Assembly: GCF_020884795.1 (NCBI RefSeq)
Contig: NZ_BBZF01000016.1
Coordinates: 1 to 64,000, forward strand
Direction: 5' to 3'
DNA: 64,000 bases
Source of the DNA: Micromonospora okii
Lineage (GTDB): Bacteria; Actinomycetota; Actinomycetes; Mycobacteriales; Micromonosporaceae
A program made the position numbers and the translations under genes. Shown in pieces: positions 8,123-17,689 of the stretch. Under the pieces are notes generated by a model. That model had not been told where the DNA came from and ran no database searches. It saw only the letters and a list, made by a program, of their open reading frames with translations. Numbering within the stretch: the stretch's first letter is position 1; each line of letters opens with the position of its first letter.

Positions 8123-9043
8123 ATGCTCCGTTCCGTCATTCTTGCCGCCTCCCGCTCGGCCCAGATCGAGCGGCTCGTAGCGACGGCTCCCTTCACCCGG
8201 GACGTCGTCCGCCGGTTCGTCGCCGGCGCCGGCACCGGCGACGCGTTGCGCGCGACCCGCGAACTCGCCGCCGCCGGCCTCGCGGTCACCCTCGACAACC
8301 TCGGGGAGGACACCGTCACCGCAGAGCAGGCCACCGCCACCCGGGACGAGTACGTCACGCTGCTCGGGCTGCTCGCCGAGGCCGGGCTCACCCCGGCGGC
8401 CGAGGTGAGCCTGAAGCTCTCCGCCCTCGGCCAGATGTTCGACGAGCAACTCGCGTACGACAACGCGAGGGCGATCTGCGCGGCGGCGGAGCGGGCGGGC
8501 ACCACGGTCACCCTGGACATGGAGGACCACACCACCACCGACTCGACCCTGGACGTGCTGGCCAAGCTCCGTAAGGACTTCCCGTCGACCGGGGCGGTGC
8601 TCCAGGCGTACCTGCGGCGCACCGAGTCGGACTGCCGGGAGCTGGCGTCGGCCGGGTCCCGGGTGCGACTGTGCAAGGGGGCGTACAAGGAGCCGGAGTC
8701 GGTGGCGTACCAGTCGGCCCGCGAGGTGGACAAGTCGTACGTGCGCTGCATGAACATCCTGATGTCCGGCGACGGGTACCCGATGCTGGCCACCCACGAC
8801 CCGCGCCTGATCGCCATCGGCGAGGACCGGGCCCGCTGGTTCGACCGGGGGGCGGACCGCTTCGAGTTCCAGATGCTGTACGGCATCCGGCCGGAGGAGC
8901 AGACCCGGCTGGTGGGCGAGGGCTACACCGTGCGCACGTACCTGCCGTACGGCACCGACTGGTACGGCTACCTGATGCGCCGGCTCGCCGAGCGCCCTGC
9001 CAACTTGACCTTCTTCGGTCGCGCCCTGCTGTCGAAGAAGTGA
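8123..9043 (+). CDS. Proline dehydrogenase (monofunctional, FAD)
   Basis: 306 residues, the size of stand-alone bacterial PRODH. It oxidises L-proline to pyrroline-5-carboxylate with FAD. Recognisable segments: EVSLKLSALGQ, TLDMEDHTTTD, RVRLCKGAYKEPESVAY and the substrate/flavin-contacting C-terminus RTYLPYGTDWYGYLMRRLAERPAN. The ATG at 8123 has a -10 box 6 nt upstream; an upstream start would add a short arginine-rich stretch not seen in the family. No pyrroline-5-carboxylate dehydrogenase gene is adjacent in this window. Confidence 0.93.
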   Translation: MLRSVILAASRSAQIERLVATAPFTRDVVRRFVAGAGTGDALRATRELAAAGLAVTLDNLGEDTVTAEQATATRDEYVTLLGLLAEAGLTPAAEVSLKLSALGQMFDEQLAYDNARAICAAAERAGTTVTLDMEDHTTTDSTLDVLAKLRKDFPSTGAVLQAYLRRTESDCRELASAGSRVRLCKGAYKEPESVAYQSAREVDKSYVRCMNILMSGDGYPMLATHDPRLIAIGEDRARWFDRGADRFEFQMLYGIRPEEQTRLVGEGYTVRTYLPYGTDWYGYLMRRLAERPANLTFFGRALLSKK

Positions 9044-9062
9044 CCTACCTGGCCTGGCGTTC

Positions 9063-9161
9063 GTGACGTCTACCGGCGGGAACGCGGTCACCGTCGGCGG
9101 TTACCACCACGAGATCGTCCGGTACGAGCCGATTCACGTTCCGTCGGTCCCGTCGCCCTGA
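9063..9161 (+). CDS. Possible small ORF or gene remnant
   Basis: A 32-codon GTG-initiated frame ending 6 bp before the hairpin at 9167-9210. The peptide is not recognised. It could be the remains of a 3' gene end at the edge of the accessory island. There is no convincing ribosome binding site, so it is reported only as a possibility. Confidence 0.15.
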   Translation: MTSTGGNAVTVGGYHHEIVRYEPIHVPSVPSP

Positions 9162-9166
9162 GTCGC

Positions 9167-9210
9167 CGGTGGTGCCGTCTCCACCCGCACGGGTGGAGAC
9201 GGCACCACCG
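9167..9210. terminator. Strong hairpin, bidirectional terminator candidate
   Basis: A perfect 20-bp stem with a 4-nt GCAC loop: CGGTGGTGCCGTCTCCACCC at 9167-9186 pairs with its exact complement at 9191-9210. No U-run follows, as is usual in high-GC actinomycetes. It separates proline dehydrogenase from the decayed minus-strand lectin-like gene. Confidence 0.75.
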
Positions 9211-9215
9211 CTCGA

Positions 9216-9650
9216 TCAGGGAATCTCCGTCCAAGGCGTCAGTCCCGTGCCGGGGGATGGCTGGTCGGTCCTGTGGATCCGGCCTTCGGTGCCGCAGCCG
9301 AGCAGGTGATTGCCGTCCGTGCCGACCACGTAGAGCACGAGGGTGCCGTTCGCGCCGAGCAGCGCGGCCGGGTTGCCGGCGAAACCGCCGGTCGGTTCCC
9401 CATGCCGAAGGTCGCCCAGTCGCCGAACGGACCCACCGGCGGCATTCTGAGTCACTCCGCGGACCTTCCCGTTCCCGGGCCGTGAGTGGATGGACGACCG
9501 CGCGGTCGTCGGCCCTGACCACCGCCCGGTGACGATCCGTACGCCGACCGCCGCGCTGCGGGCGCCGTGACCCGGCCACTGCCACACGTAAGCCGGGGTC
9601 ACGTGACAGTCTGTGATGCTTTTCAAGCCTTCTGCGACGATTTGGTCCAT
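9216..9650 (-). pseudogene. Decayed PLL/beta-propeller lectin-like gene fragment
   Basis: On the minus strand the end of the frame reads FAGNPAALLGANGTLVLYV, VGTDGNHLL and GLTPWTEIP, which resembles the last blade of repeat lectins with GADGxLxVFxRGTDG units. A preceding piece, PFGDWATFGMGNRPAVS, typical of the same repeats, lies in another frame just upstream, and NGKVRGVTQNAAGG joins to it. At least one frameshift is therefore needed to rebuild the repeat. No intact start is visible. It sits at the left edge of the RHS island and is probably a relic of an accessory secreted protein. Family assignment is by pattern only. Confidence 0.45.
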
Positions 9651-9783
9651 GCGTGCTTATCGATCGTTATCTTACCGTGATCTTTGGCGAGGCTGAACGT
9701 GAAAGATTGTCGGCGCGCCCCGCAGCGTGCTCGATCGACTACGTTGTGTGGCTTTCCTTGTTTCTCGCGGAGTGGGAGTACGC

Positions 9784-12700
9784 ATGGTCGGGCACGGGGA
9801 TCTGCGCCTGCTGAGTCGCTGCAGGCGTTCGGTCGCGGTGGTCGTGGCGGCGTCACTGGCGGCGGGGCTGTTGTCCGGTACGCCAGCGACGGCGAGGCCG
9901 TCGGACGACGGGCAGGCACTGCTGCCCCCGGTGTCGCCCGGCCGGTCGGTGAAGGGCGTCAAGCCCTTGCCGACGAACTTCGTGACGCCGGTGGACCAGG
10001 CGAAGTCCAGCCACCGCCCCACGCGGACGGTCTGGCCGAAGGCCGCATCCGCCCAGGTCGACCTGACGGCGTCGGCGGCCAAGCCCGGTACACGGGCGCA
10101 GAAGCCGGCAAAGGTGCGCGCGGCGGGCACTCCGGTGTGGACCCGGCCGGTCGGCGAGGGTGGCCGATACACCGGCCCGAAGCGGCTTGCGGTTACGGTT
10201 GCCGACCGGGCCGCAGCCGAGGCTGCCGGCGTGGCCGGGGTGCTCCTGTCGGTGGCCCCGGCCTCCGAACCCACAGCCGGCACTGTGCAGGTCGGCGTCG
10301 ACTACGCCGAATTCGCCGAGGCGTACGGCGGAAACTACGGCTCTCGACTGGGGCTCGTGCGGCTGCCCGCCTGCGCCCTGACCACCCCGCAGATCGCCGA
10401 GTGTCGCATCGCCTCCCCGCTGCCGTCGATCAACGACATCGCCACCAACTCGGTGTCAGCCGAGGTGGCGCTGACTGCCGCCGGCTCTGTCGCCGGAGCG
10501 CCCGGCACCGCGACGGTGCTGGCAACCGTCGCGACTGCGGACGACGAGGGTGGCAAGGGCGGCACCTACGCCGCAACCGACCTGTCGCCGTCCCAGTCCT
10601 GGAGTGTGGGCGGGAGCACGGGCTCCTTCACCTACTCCTACCCGGTGGAGCTGCCGGCGACCCGGTCGAAGCTGGTGCCGAAGGTCGCCCTGTCCTACGA
10701 CTCCGGCGCCGTCGACGGCCAGACCTCCTCGACCAACGCGCAGGCGTCCTGGGCCGGTGACGGCTGGACGACGCCGAGGTCGTTCGTCGAGCAGACCTTC
10801 GTCTCGTGCAACGACGATCCGGGCGGTAGCCCCTCCCCGGTGAAGACCTACGACCGCTGCTACACCGGCCCGGTCCTGACCATCATGCTGAACGGCTCGT
10901 CGAGCTCCCTGATCTGGGACTCCGCGAAGGAGACATGGAAGCTCCAGAACGACACCGGGGCCAAGGTCACCCGGGTGACCAACTCGGGGAACGGCAGCAA
11001 CACGCACGACAGTGACTACTGGCGGGTTGTCGAGCGTGACGGCACCGTCTACGAGTTCGGGCGTAACCGGCTGCCGGGTTGGAGCACCGGCAAGCCCGAG
11101 ACCAAGTCGGTCGACACAGTTCCGGTCTACTCACCGCACTCGGGAGACCCCTGCTACAACTCGGCCGGGTTCTCGTCCTCGGTCTGCACGGAGGCGTACC
11201 GGTGGAACCTGGACTACGTCAAGGACGTCCACGGCAACGCCATGGCCTACTACTACAAGCAGGACACCAACTACTACGGGCGGAACAAGGGAACCACCGA
11301 CGTCACCTACGTCCGGGACAGCTACCTGACCCGAATCGACTACGGTTTCCGCGACGACGGGGCCTACGGCACGGTTCCGAACCAGGTCGTCTTCAACACC
11401 GCCGACCGGTGCCTCTCCGGCACCTGCCAGCCCCTGAACTCCGCGAACAAGGCGAACTGGCCGGACGTTCCGTTCGACCTGGTGTGCAACTCCGGCACCG
11501 ACTGCCAGGCGTGGAGCCCCTCGTTCTTCTCCACCGTGCGGCTGGCCTCGATCGAGACCAGGCAGTACGACACCGCCACCTCCACGCACAAGAAGGTGGA
11601 CTCGTACGCGCTCGCCCACACCATGCCGGCGACCGGCGACGGGACCTCGCCGACGCTGTGGTTGACCTCGATCACCCGCACCGGTCACGACACCACCTCC
11701 GGCGGCTCCACCGCCGCCATCGCGTTGCCCTCGGTGTCGTTCACCGGGATCAAGTTGGCCAACCGCGTCGACACCGCCGGCGGCCTGCCCAACTTCTACC
11801 GGCAGCGCATCGCCACCATCACCACCGAGACCGGTTCGGTGATCTCGCCCAGCTACGAGCTGCCGGTACCGTGCACGGCTCCGGTGACGACCAGCCCCGC
11901 CTCGAACACGAAGTCCTGCTACCCGATCTACTGGACGCCGAGCGGGTACACCGACCAGCTCCGTGACTGGTTCCACAAGTACGCCGTCACGCGGGTCACC
12001 GCCACCGATCCCACCGGCGGCGCCCCCGCCACGTCCACCAACCACGAGTACGTCGGCGGTGCCGCCTGGCACTTCGACGACAACGAGGTGGTCAAGGCCA
12101 AGTACCGCACCTACGGCCAGTTCCGCGGCTACGGCAAGGTCAGGGTGCGCGCGGGCGACGGGGTCAACGATCCCCGCACGCTCTCCGAGACGACGTACTA
12201 CCGCGGCATGAGCAAGAACAACAACACCACGGTCGTCAACGTCACCGACTCCGCCGGCGGCGTCCACGAGGACGTCGACCAGCTCGCCGGCCGCGAACTC
12301 GAAGTCACGAACCACGTCGGTGACGGCGGTCCCGTCGACAGCTCGACGGTCACCTCGTACTGGGTGTCGGGCGCGACCGCGACCCGTGCCCGCACCGGCC
12401 TCTCCCCGCTGACCGCCACGTTCGCCGCGCCGGCGCGCGTCTGGCGGCGGCAGGCGGTCACGTCCGGCGGCACCACGACCTGGCGGTACAGCGCGACCGA
12501 CAACTCGTACGACGCCTCCACCAGCTCGGCCACGTTCGGCCTGCTCAAGCACACGTATCAGCACACCGTCCCGGCGAACGCCGCCTACGACCGGTGCACG
12601 ACCACGTCGTACGCCGCGCCGAACACGGGACTCAACCTCGTGGGCCTGACCAGCGAGACCGAGACGGTGTCCGTCGCCTGCGGTGGCTACGCCCAGGGCC

Positions 12701-15700
12701 CCTCGGCCACGGCACCCGGCAGCGTGAACACGTTGACGGCCCCGGCCACGGTCGACCGGCCGGCGCAGGTCGTCTCGCACGTGCGGACGCACTACGACGA
12801 TCCCGCCTTCGGCACGGCCTTTCCGCAGGCCGCCGCGCCCACCAAGGGCAACGTCACGATGGTCCGCAAGGCCGCCGACTGGGTCTCCGGGGCATACGTC
12901 TACCAGACCACCGACCGGGCGGAGTTCGACACCTACGGCCGGGCCACCGGTAGCTGGGACGGCAACGGCAACAAGAGCACCGTCAGCTACACGGACAACG
13001 CCGTCGGGCTCACCACCGCGCTCACCGTCACGAACGCCGAGGGGCACGCCACCGTCAACACCGTCACGCCGCTGCGGAACCTGACCACCGCCAGCACCGA
13101 TCCGAACGGCATCGTCACCCGTAACCAGTACGACGCGCTGGGCAGGCTCACCGGGGTCTGGCTCGCCTCCCGGGCGACCAGCAACCCCGCCCACGTCAAG
13201 CACACCTACACGGTGTCGAAGACCGGGCCGACGGCCACGATGACCCAGACGCTCAACAACAACAGCGGCTACCACAAGTCGATCACCATCTACGACGCGC
13301 TGCACCGGGTGCGGCAGAAACAGGAGGAGAGCCCGGCGAGCGGCAGGTTGGTGACCGACTCCTTCTACGACAGCCGTGGCTGGGTGCGTGCCACGTACAA
13401 CGGCTGGTGGGATGCTTCCACCTCCCCGGACACCACCCCGGTCCATACCGACAACCTGCTGAAGAAGGCGCTGAACCAGACCTTCAACACGTACGACGGG
13501 CTCGGCCGGGTCATCCTGGCCGAGAGCGCCCGCGACGGCGTCGTGAAGTCGGCGACCCGGACCGTGTACAACGGCGACCGGACGACGGTGATCCCGCCGA
13601 CGGGCGGCACCACCACCGCCGTGGTGACCGACCCGATGGGGCGGACCGAGAAGCAACTCCAGTACGTCTCCGCGCCGACCCTGAACAGCCCGACCAACCC
13701 GTTCACCGGCGTCTACCACCTGACCGGCGGCACGACGGTCGCCACCAGTCACGGCTACGACGCCGGCGGCAACCCGGCCACCCTGACCGACCCCGCCGGC
13801 AACGTCTGGACCAGCCAGTACGACCTGCGTGGGCAGGTGGTCAGCAAGGACGACCCGGACGCCGGCACCAGCACGATGCGCTACGACGGCGCCGGCAACC
13901 TCGTCGAGGCCACCGACTCCAGGGGCAGGACGACCTCCTCCACGTACGACAAGATCAACCGCAAGACGGCCCACCACGCCGCGGCGGTCTCGGCGCAGTC
14001 GACGGGCAACCGACTCGCCGCCTGGGTGTACGACAACGACAACCTCGCCGTGGCCGCGATGGCCAACCCGGTCGGCCGGCTGACCACGTCCACCGCCTTC
14101 CGTAACGGTGCCGAGTACCGCACCCAGTGGACCGGATTCAACGCCTTCGGCTCCTCGACCGGCGAGACGGTCACCATCCCGGCGACCGAAGGGCCGCTCG
14201 GCAACACCTACGGTTACACCCACAGCTACAACAGCGTGACCGGCAAGCCGCTCACCGACGGCTACCAGGCCCGGGGCGGTCTGCCCGCCGAAACCGTCTT
14301 CCGCGGCTATATCGGCGTCCTGGACATGCCGAACTCCCTCGCCGGCCTCGCCGGCTACGCCACCTCGACCGAGTACGACGCCTGGGGCCGGGTTCTCCAG
14401 GGCGTCGGCGGCCCGACCACCAGCGCCGCCGTCGTCTCCAACGAGTACGACGACCACAACGGCCGGCTCACGCAGCAGACCATCAGCCGCGCGACCACCA
14501 CGGCCACCAGCATCGGCAAGCAGAACTACGAGTACGACCTGTACGGGAACATCCTCAAGACTGCCGACACCCGCTACCTGCCGGGCGCGGCCTCGGAGAC
14601 CGAGTGCTATCGGTACGACGCGCTGCGCCGGCTGACCAGGGCGTGGACCGCCACCGACGACTGCGCGGTCGCCCCCACGACCGGCAACCGGGCGATGGTC
14701 GGCAGCGGGATCGGCACCACCAGCGCGTACTGGACCGAGTGGGAGATCGATTCGCTCGGCAACCGGACCAAGCAGACCCAGTACTCGCTCTCCGGCGGCA
14801 CCGACACCACCACCACCTACGCGTACGACGGCAACGGTGGTGGGCAGCCCCACACGCTGACGGGCACGACCACCACCGGCGGCCTCACCGGCAGTACGTC
14901 CTACGCCTACGACAGCGCCGGCAACATGACCACCCGCCAGGCCGGGCAGGGCACGCAGACCCTCGCCTGGGACGACGCCGGAGAGCTGACCTCGGTGACC
15001 GGCGGCACCGACGGGGACAGCTCGTTCCTGTACGACGCCGACGGCAACCTGCTCATCCAGCGCGACCCGGGAACCACGACCCTGTACCTGTTCGGCGAGC
15101 AGATCACCCTGAACACCGCCACCCAGAGCCTGAGCGGCGTCCGCTACTACTCACTGCCGAGCGGGGCGGTGGCCCACCGGACGGGCAGCGGCACCGCGTA
15201 CGGGTTCAGCGTGCCGGACCACCAGGGCACGCCCAGCCTCTACCTCGACAGCACCGCCCAGCCGACCTGGCGGCAGTACACCCCCTACGGCGCGCCGCGC
15301 GGTGCCACCGTGGCGGCCCCGGACAACCGGGGCTTCCTCAACCAGCCGCTCAACCCGAACACCGGGCTGACCCAGGTCGGCGCCCGCAACTACGACCCGA
15401 CCATCGGCCGGTTCGTCTCGCTCGACCCACTACAGGACCTGGCCGACCCGCAGCAGTGGAACGGCTACTCGTACGCCAACAACTCCCCGGTCACCCTCAG
15501 CGACCCATCGGGGCTGATCCCCGACGACTGTAGGTACTTCGACTGCTTCGGCTACGACCCGAAGAAGGGTTGCCCGCACGGCTGCGGCACGCCGGAGAAC
15601 GTCCAGTGGGGAGAGGACCAGAAAAAGGGAAGTTCCAAGCCCAATAAGGAGAACCACCCGCGCGACCTCGGCCATGGCATCCGGGTGCCGGAGAGCGTGC

Positions 15701-16707
15701 CGTTCGAGGAGTTCATGCGCCGCTGGCGGGAGCAGCGGGCGAAGTACTTCGCCACGATGAGCGAGGGCAACAACGACGACTGGATGCGGAACGACACCGC
15801 CAAGCTCGCCATGAACATCTGTCATGAGATGGGCAGGCCCGGCGGCTGTCAGCAGTGGATCGAAGAACTCTTCTGGGACGTGCACTACAAGTGGGGTGTC
15901 GACAACCTGCCCAGCGACGACCGGATCGTCAGCGGCGTTCCCGGCGTGCCCGTCCGCGGCGGCAGCCAGGGAGGCAGAGGCACCGGCGCGCGCCGCGGCG
16001 GCTGCATGAGCTTCAGTGGTGACACCGAGGTCCTCATGGCTGACGGCACCACCAAAAAGCTTGAAGAGATTCGCATCGGCGATGAGGTGGTTGCCTCCGA
16101 CCCCGAGACCGGCGAGCAGGGGCCCCGCACCGTCACCCGTGTCTGGGTGCACAAGGACGACCTGATCGACCTTGAGGTCGGCGGTGCTCTCCTCACCACC
16201 ACGGAGGACCACCCGTTCTGGAACCAGACCGATCGCCAGTGGCAGCGCGCCGATCAACTCGACCGAGGTGATCTGACGCTCAGCTCAGAGGGTAAATCAG
16301 GTGCTGTTGGCGGCCTGATGTTCTTCTCGGCACGTTCCTCCCTCGCCTACAACCTTACTGTTGACGGCATTCACACGTACTATGTTCTCTCGGGCGCCAT
16401 CCCCGTGCTCGTGCATAATGACAACACGGCTCCGTCGCCGAATATAATTCAGCGTGGAATCGAACAAATTAAGGACGGAACCCTGCAGCAGCGTGTCAAT
16501 CCGGATGGTACGCCGGATTTTTACAAGGGTGGCGACAATCGCAAGACAGCATGGTGGGCCGGTGCTAAGATCTACGCGCCGGACCCAAAGAATAACGCGT
16601 ATAGAATCCTTGAAAAGAATGGTCAGTATGCCTGGATCGGTCCAGACGGAAAGAATCCCAACGGGCATAACTATAACAAGCTCAATCCGTTCGTGCCGAA
16701 GTGCTGA
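9784..16707 (+). CDS. Secreted RHS-repeat polymorphic toxin with Hint domain and C-terminal toxin module
   Basis: 2307 residues. A signal peptide is clear (basic start, then RSVAVVVAASLAAGLLSG and cleavage near ATA). The long middle has WapA/RHS-type sequence with many YDxxGNLxxxTD repeats, closing with the RHS core around residues 1861-1912 (GARNYDPTIGRFVSLDPL ... SYANNSPVTLSDPSGL). Next is a Hint autoprotease: Cys2074 opens block A (CMSFSGDTEVLMADG), TEDHPFW is block B, and VLVHN ends at Asn2212. The residue after it is Asp, so it should cleave rather than splice. Residues 2213-2307 form a short, unrecognised C-terminal module, the likely toxin. ATG 9784 has GGAG upstream. Base composition drops clearly over the last 300-400 bp, a usual sign of module exchange. 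Confidence 0.9.
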   Translation: MVGHGDLRLLSRCRRSVAVVVAASLAAGLLSGTPATARPSDDGQALLPPVSPGRSVKGVKPLPTNFVTPVDQAKSSHRPTRTVWPKAASAQVDLTASAAKPGTRAQKPAKVRAAGTPVWTRPVGEGGRYTGPKRLAVTVADRAAAEAAGVAGVLLSVAPASEPTAGTVQVGVDYAEFAEAYGGNYGSRLGLVRLPACALTTPQIAECRIASPLPSINDIATNSVSAEVALTAAGSVAGAPGTATVLATVATADDEGGKGGTYAATDLSPSQSWSVGGSTGSFTYSYPVELPATRSKLVPKVALSYDSGAVDGQTSSTNAQASWAGDGWTTPRSFVEQTFVSCNDDPGGSPSPVKTYDRCYTGPVLTIMLNGSSSSLIWDSAKETWKLQNDTGAKVTRVTNSGNGSNTHDSDYWRVVERDGTVYEFGRNRLPGWSTGKPETKSVDTVPVYSPHSGDPCYNSAGFSSSVCTEAYRWNLDYVKDVHGNAMAYYYKQDTNYYGRNKGTTDVTYVRDSYLTRIDYGFRDDGAYGTVPNQVVFNTADRCLSGTCQPLNSANKANWPDVPFDLVCNSGTDCQAWSPSFFSTVRLASIETRQYDTATSTHKKVDSYALAHTMPATGDGTSPTLWLTSITRTGHDTTSGGSTAAIALPSVSFTGIKLANRVDTAGGLPNFYRQRIATITTETGSVISPSYELPVPCTAPVTTSPASNTKSCYPIYWTPSGYTDQLRDWFHKYAVTRVTATDPTGGAPATSTNHEYVGGAAWHFDDNEVVKAKYRTYGQFRGYGKVRVRAGDGVNDPRTLSETTYYRGMSKNNNTTVVNVTDSAGGVHEDVDQLAGRELEVTNHVGDGGPVDSSTVTSYWVSGATATRARTGLSPLTATFAAPARVWRRQAVTSGGTTTWRYSATDNSYDASTSSATFGLLKHTYQHTVPANAAYDRCTTTSYAAPNTGLNLVGLTSETETVSVACGGYAQGPSATAPGSVNTLTAPATVDRPAQVVSHVRTHYDDPAFGTAFPQAAAPTKGNVTMVRKAADWVSGAYVYQTTDRAEFDTYGRATGSWDGNGNKSTVSYTDNAVGLTTALTVTNAEGHATVNTVTPLRNLTTASTDPNGIVTRNQYDALGRLTGVWLASRATSNPAHVKHTYTVSKTGPTATMTQTLNNNSGYHKSITIYDALHRVRQKQEESPASGRLVTDSFYDSRGWVRATYNGWWDASTSPDTTPVHTDNLLKKALNQTFNTYDGLGRVILAESARDGVVKSATRTVYNGDRTTVIPPTGGTTTAVVTDPMGRTEKQLQYVSAPTLNSPTNPFTGVYHLTGGTTVATSHGYDAGGNPATLTDPAGNVWTSQYDLRGQVVSKDDPDAGTSTMRYDGAGNLVEATDSRGRTTSSTYDKINRKTAHHAAAVSAQSTGNRLAAWVYDNDNLAVAAMANPVGRLTTSTAFRNGAEYRTQWTGFNAFGSSTGETVTIPATEGPLGNTYGYTHSYNSVTGKPLTDGYQARGGLPAETVFRGYIGVLDMPNSLAGLAGYATSTEYDAWGRVLQGVGGPTTSAAVVSNEYDDHNGRLTQQTISRATTTATSIGKQNYEYDLYGNILKTADTRYLPGAASETECYRYDALRRLTRAWTATDDCAVAPTTGNRAMVGSGIGTTSAYWTEWEIDSLGNRTKQTQYSLSGGTDTTTTYAYDGNGGGQPHTLTGTTTTGGLTGSTSYAYDSAGNMTTRQAGQGTQTLAWDDAGELTSVTGGTDGDSSFLYDADGNLLIQRDPGTTTLYLFGEQITLNTATQSLSGVRYYSLPSGAVAHRTGSGTAYGFSVPDHQGTPSLYLDSTAQPTWRQYTPYGAPRGATVAAPDNRGFLNQPLNPNTGLTQVGARNYDPTIGRFVSLDPLQDLADPQQWNGYSYANNSPVTLSDPSGLIPDDCRYFDCFGYDPKKGCPHGCGTPENVQWGEDQKKGSSKPNKENHPRDLGHGIRVPESVPFEEFMRRWREQRAKYFATMSEGNNDDWMRNDTAKLAMNICHEMGRPGGCQQWIEELFWDVHYKWGVDNLPSDDRIVSGVPGVPVRGGSQGGRGTGARRGGCMSFSGDTEVLMADGTTKKLEEIRIGDEVVASDPETGEQGPRTVTRVWVHKDDLIDLEVGGALLTTTEDHPFWNQTDRQWQRADQLDRGDLTLSSEGKSGAVGGLMFFSARSSLAYNLTVDGIHTYYVLSGAIPVLVHNDNTAPSPNIIQRGIEQIKDGTLQQRVNPDGTPDFYKGGDNRKTAWWAGAKIYAPDPKNNAYRILEKNGQYAWIGPDGKNPNGHNYNKLNPFVPKC

Positions 16708-17333
16708 TGGGTGACTCGATGGCTGCGCGCGTTTCGCAAGGTGATGAGTTTTCCAAGATCATGCCCGGTTTTGGCTTGAGATTCCTTGGATTCAAGCGCT
16801 CGACGGGAATTCCTAACTTCGTCGCCTGGTCGGTCACCTCATGTCATCCCCGTGAGGGGCGGCGGGACAGGACCGTGGGGATCGACGATCCCGATCGAGT
16901 CTCGAAGGCCAATGCAGGATGGTATGCGCTGGCGACTGAATTAAAGCTATTTTCGGCCGAACGCCTGTTTCTGGTCTCCTTGGACCTGTCTATCGATCTG
17001 GCTGCGGATCGAGGCTCGGTTGACGAAGATCCGGCTGAGATGGTGTGGGGACTGGTGGAGCTTCTTGATGAGTGGGACATCATGGGTGCTGGCGCCGCAT
17101 CTCGTATACTCGGTTGGGGTTTTGGTTGTCCGGGCTTCGCCATGTCTGCGGTCGACGGATCGGTGTTTGTTCAGGGGACGGTGTGGCAAGACAGCATCGG
17201 ATCTTCAGCCCTTCCTTGCCCTAGTCAAGTGCCGTCACTCCGAGAGATGGTTCGCAAGAACTTGGGAAAGCCATACCGCACAGCTGCGGAGAATGAGGAT
17301 GCACTGTCGTGGCTTGCTCGGACGGATTGTTGA
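16707..17333 (+). CDS. Candidate immunity protein for the RHS toxin
   Basis: 208 residues, no recognised family, no signal peptide or membrane helix, hence cytoplasmic. Its ATG overlaps the TGA stop of the RHS gene (TGATG), so the two are translationally coupled, the standard arrangement for a polymorphic toxin and its antidote. It shares the lower GC content and unusual codon use of the toxin-encoding end. Visible features are a tryptophan/glycine-rich middle (ASRILGWGFGCPGFAMS) and an acidic central stretch (SVDEDPAEMVWGLVELLDE), which could face a basic nuclease toxin. Immunity function is inferred from position, size and composition. Confidence 0.65.
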   Translation: MGDSMAARVSQGDEFSKIMPGFGLRFLGFKRSTGIPNFVAWSVTSCHPREGRRDRTVGIDDPDRVSKANAGWYALATELKLFSAERLFLVSLDLSIDLAADRGSVDEDPAEMVWGLVELLDEWDIMGAGAASRILGWGFGCPGFAMSAVDGSVFVQGTVWQDSIGSSALPCPSQVPSLREMVRKNLGKPYRTAAENEDALSWLARTDC

Positions 17334-17689
17334 TTGACGGACGGCCGTCGTGACGATGCGATGGTTTATTGCGAACCCGGCTTGTTCCTCAAAGCGTGAT
17401 CTGTAGGAAGGCTCAACCCGTGCTCCGGCAACCCGGTGGCCGCCGCTGGAACTGCCAGGTCCTCTCCTCGGCACCAAGTGTCACGGGAGGGGAGCGCGAC
17501 GCGAGCTTTGGGGCGGGGCGGCATAGATCACGGCCGGGGAAGCGGGCATCACGCCATGATCAGTTGTACGAAGGGATCGCGCCGGTCACAGCCGCCCCGC
17601 TACCGTACTGGTAACACGCGCGTAGCCCGCCGGAGCGGGAGCACCCCGTCCGGCGGCACGCGCCGGGGCAGGGGATGGGGCGGTGAACC
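17334..17689. other. Right flank of the RHS island, no gene seen
   Basis: No convincing coding frame on either strand and no tRNA. The composition returns from AT-richer at the left to normal high GC by about 17450. A short G-rich stretch lies before the ATG of the next gene. This is the probable right boundary of the transferred segment. Confidence 0.5.

Noticed and set aside
9088-9585. 165-codon minus-strand frame near the RHS island
   Set aside because: Arg-rich composition typical of a shifted frame of the decayed lectin-like gene; the lectin phrases lie in other frames.
11131-14853. A 1240-codon open frame antisense to the RHS gene
   Set aside because: It is Gly/Val/Arg/Asp-rich shadow sequence produced by the GC-biased third positions of the RHS gene, has no family motif and no ribosome binding site.
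16003-16422. Hint domain interpreted as a splicing intein
   Set aside because: The residue after the terminal Asn is Asp and the domain lies between RHS core and a toxin-like tail; release by cleavage is more likely than splicing.
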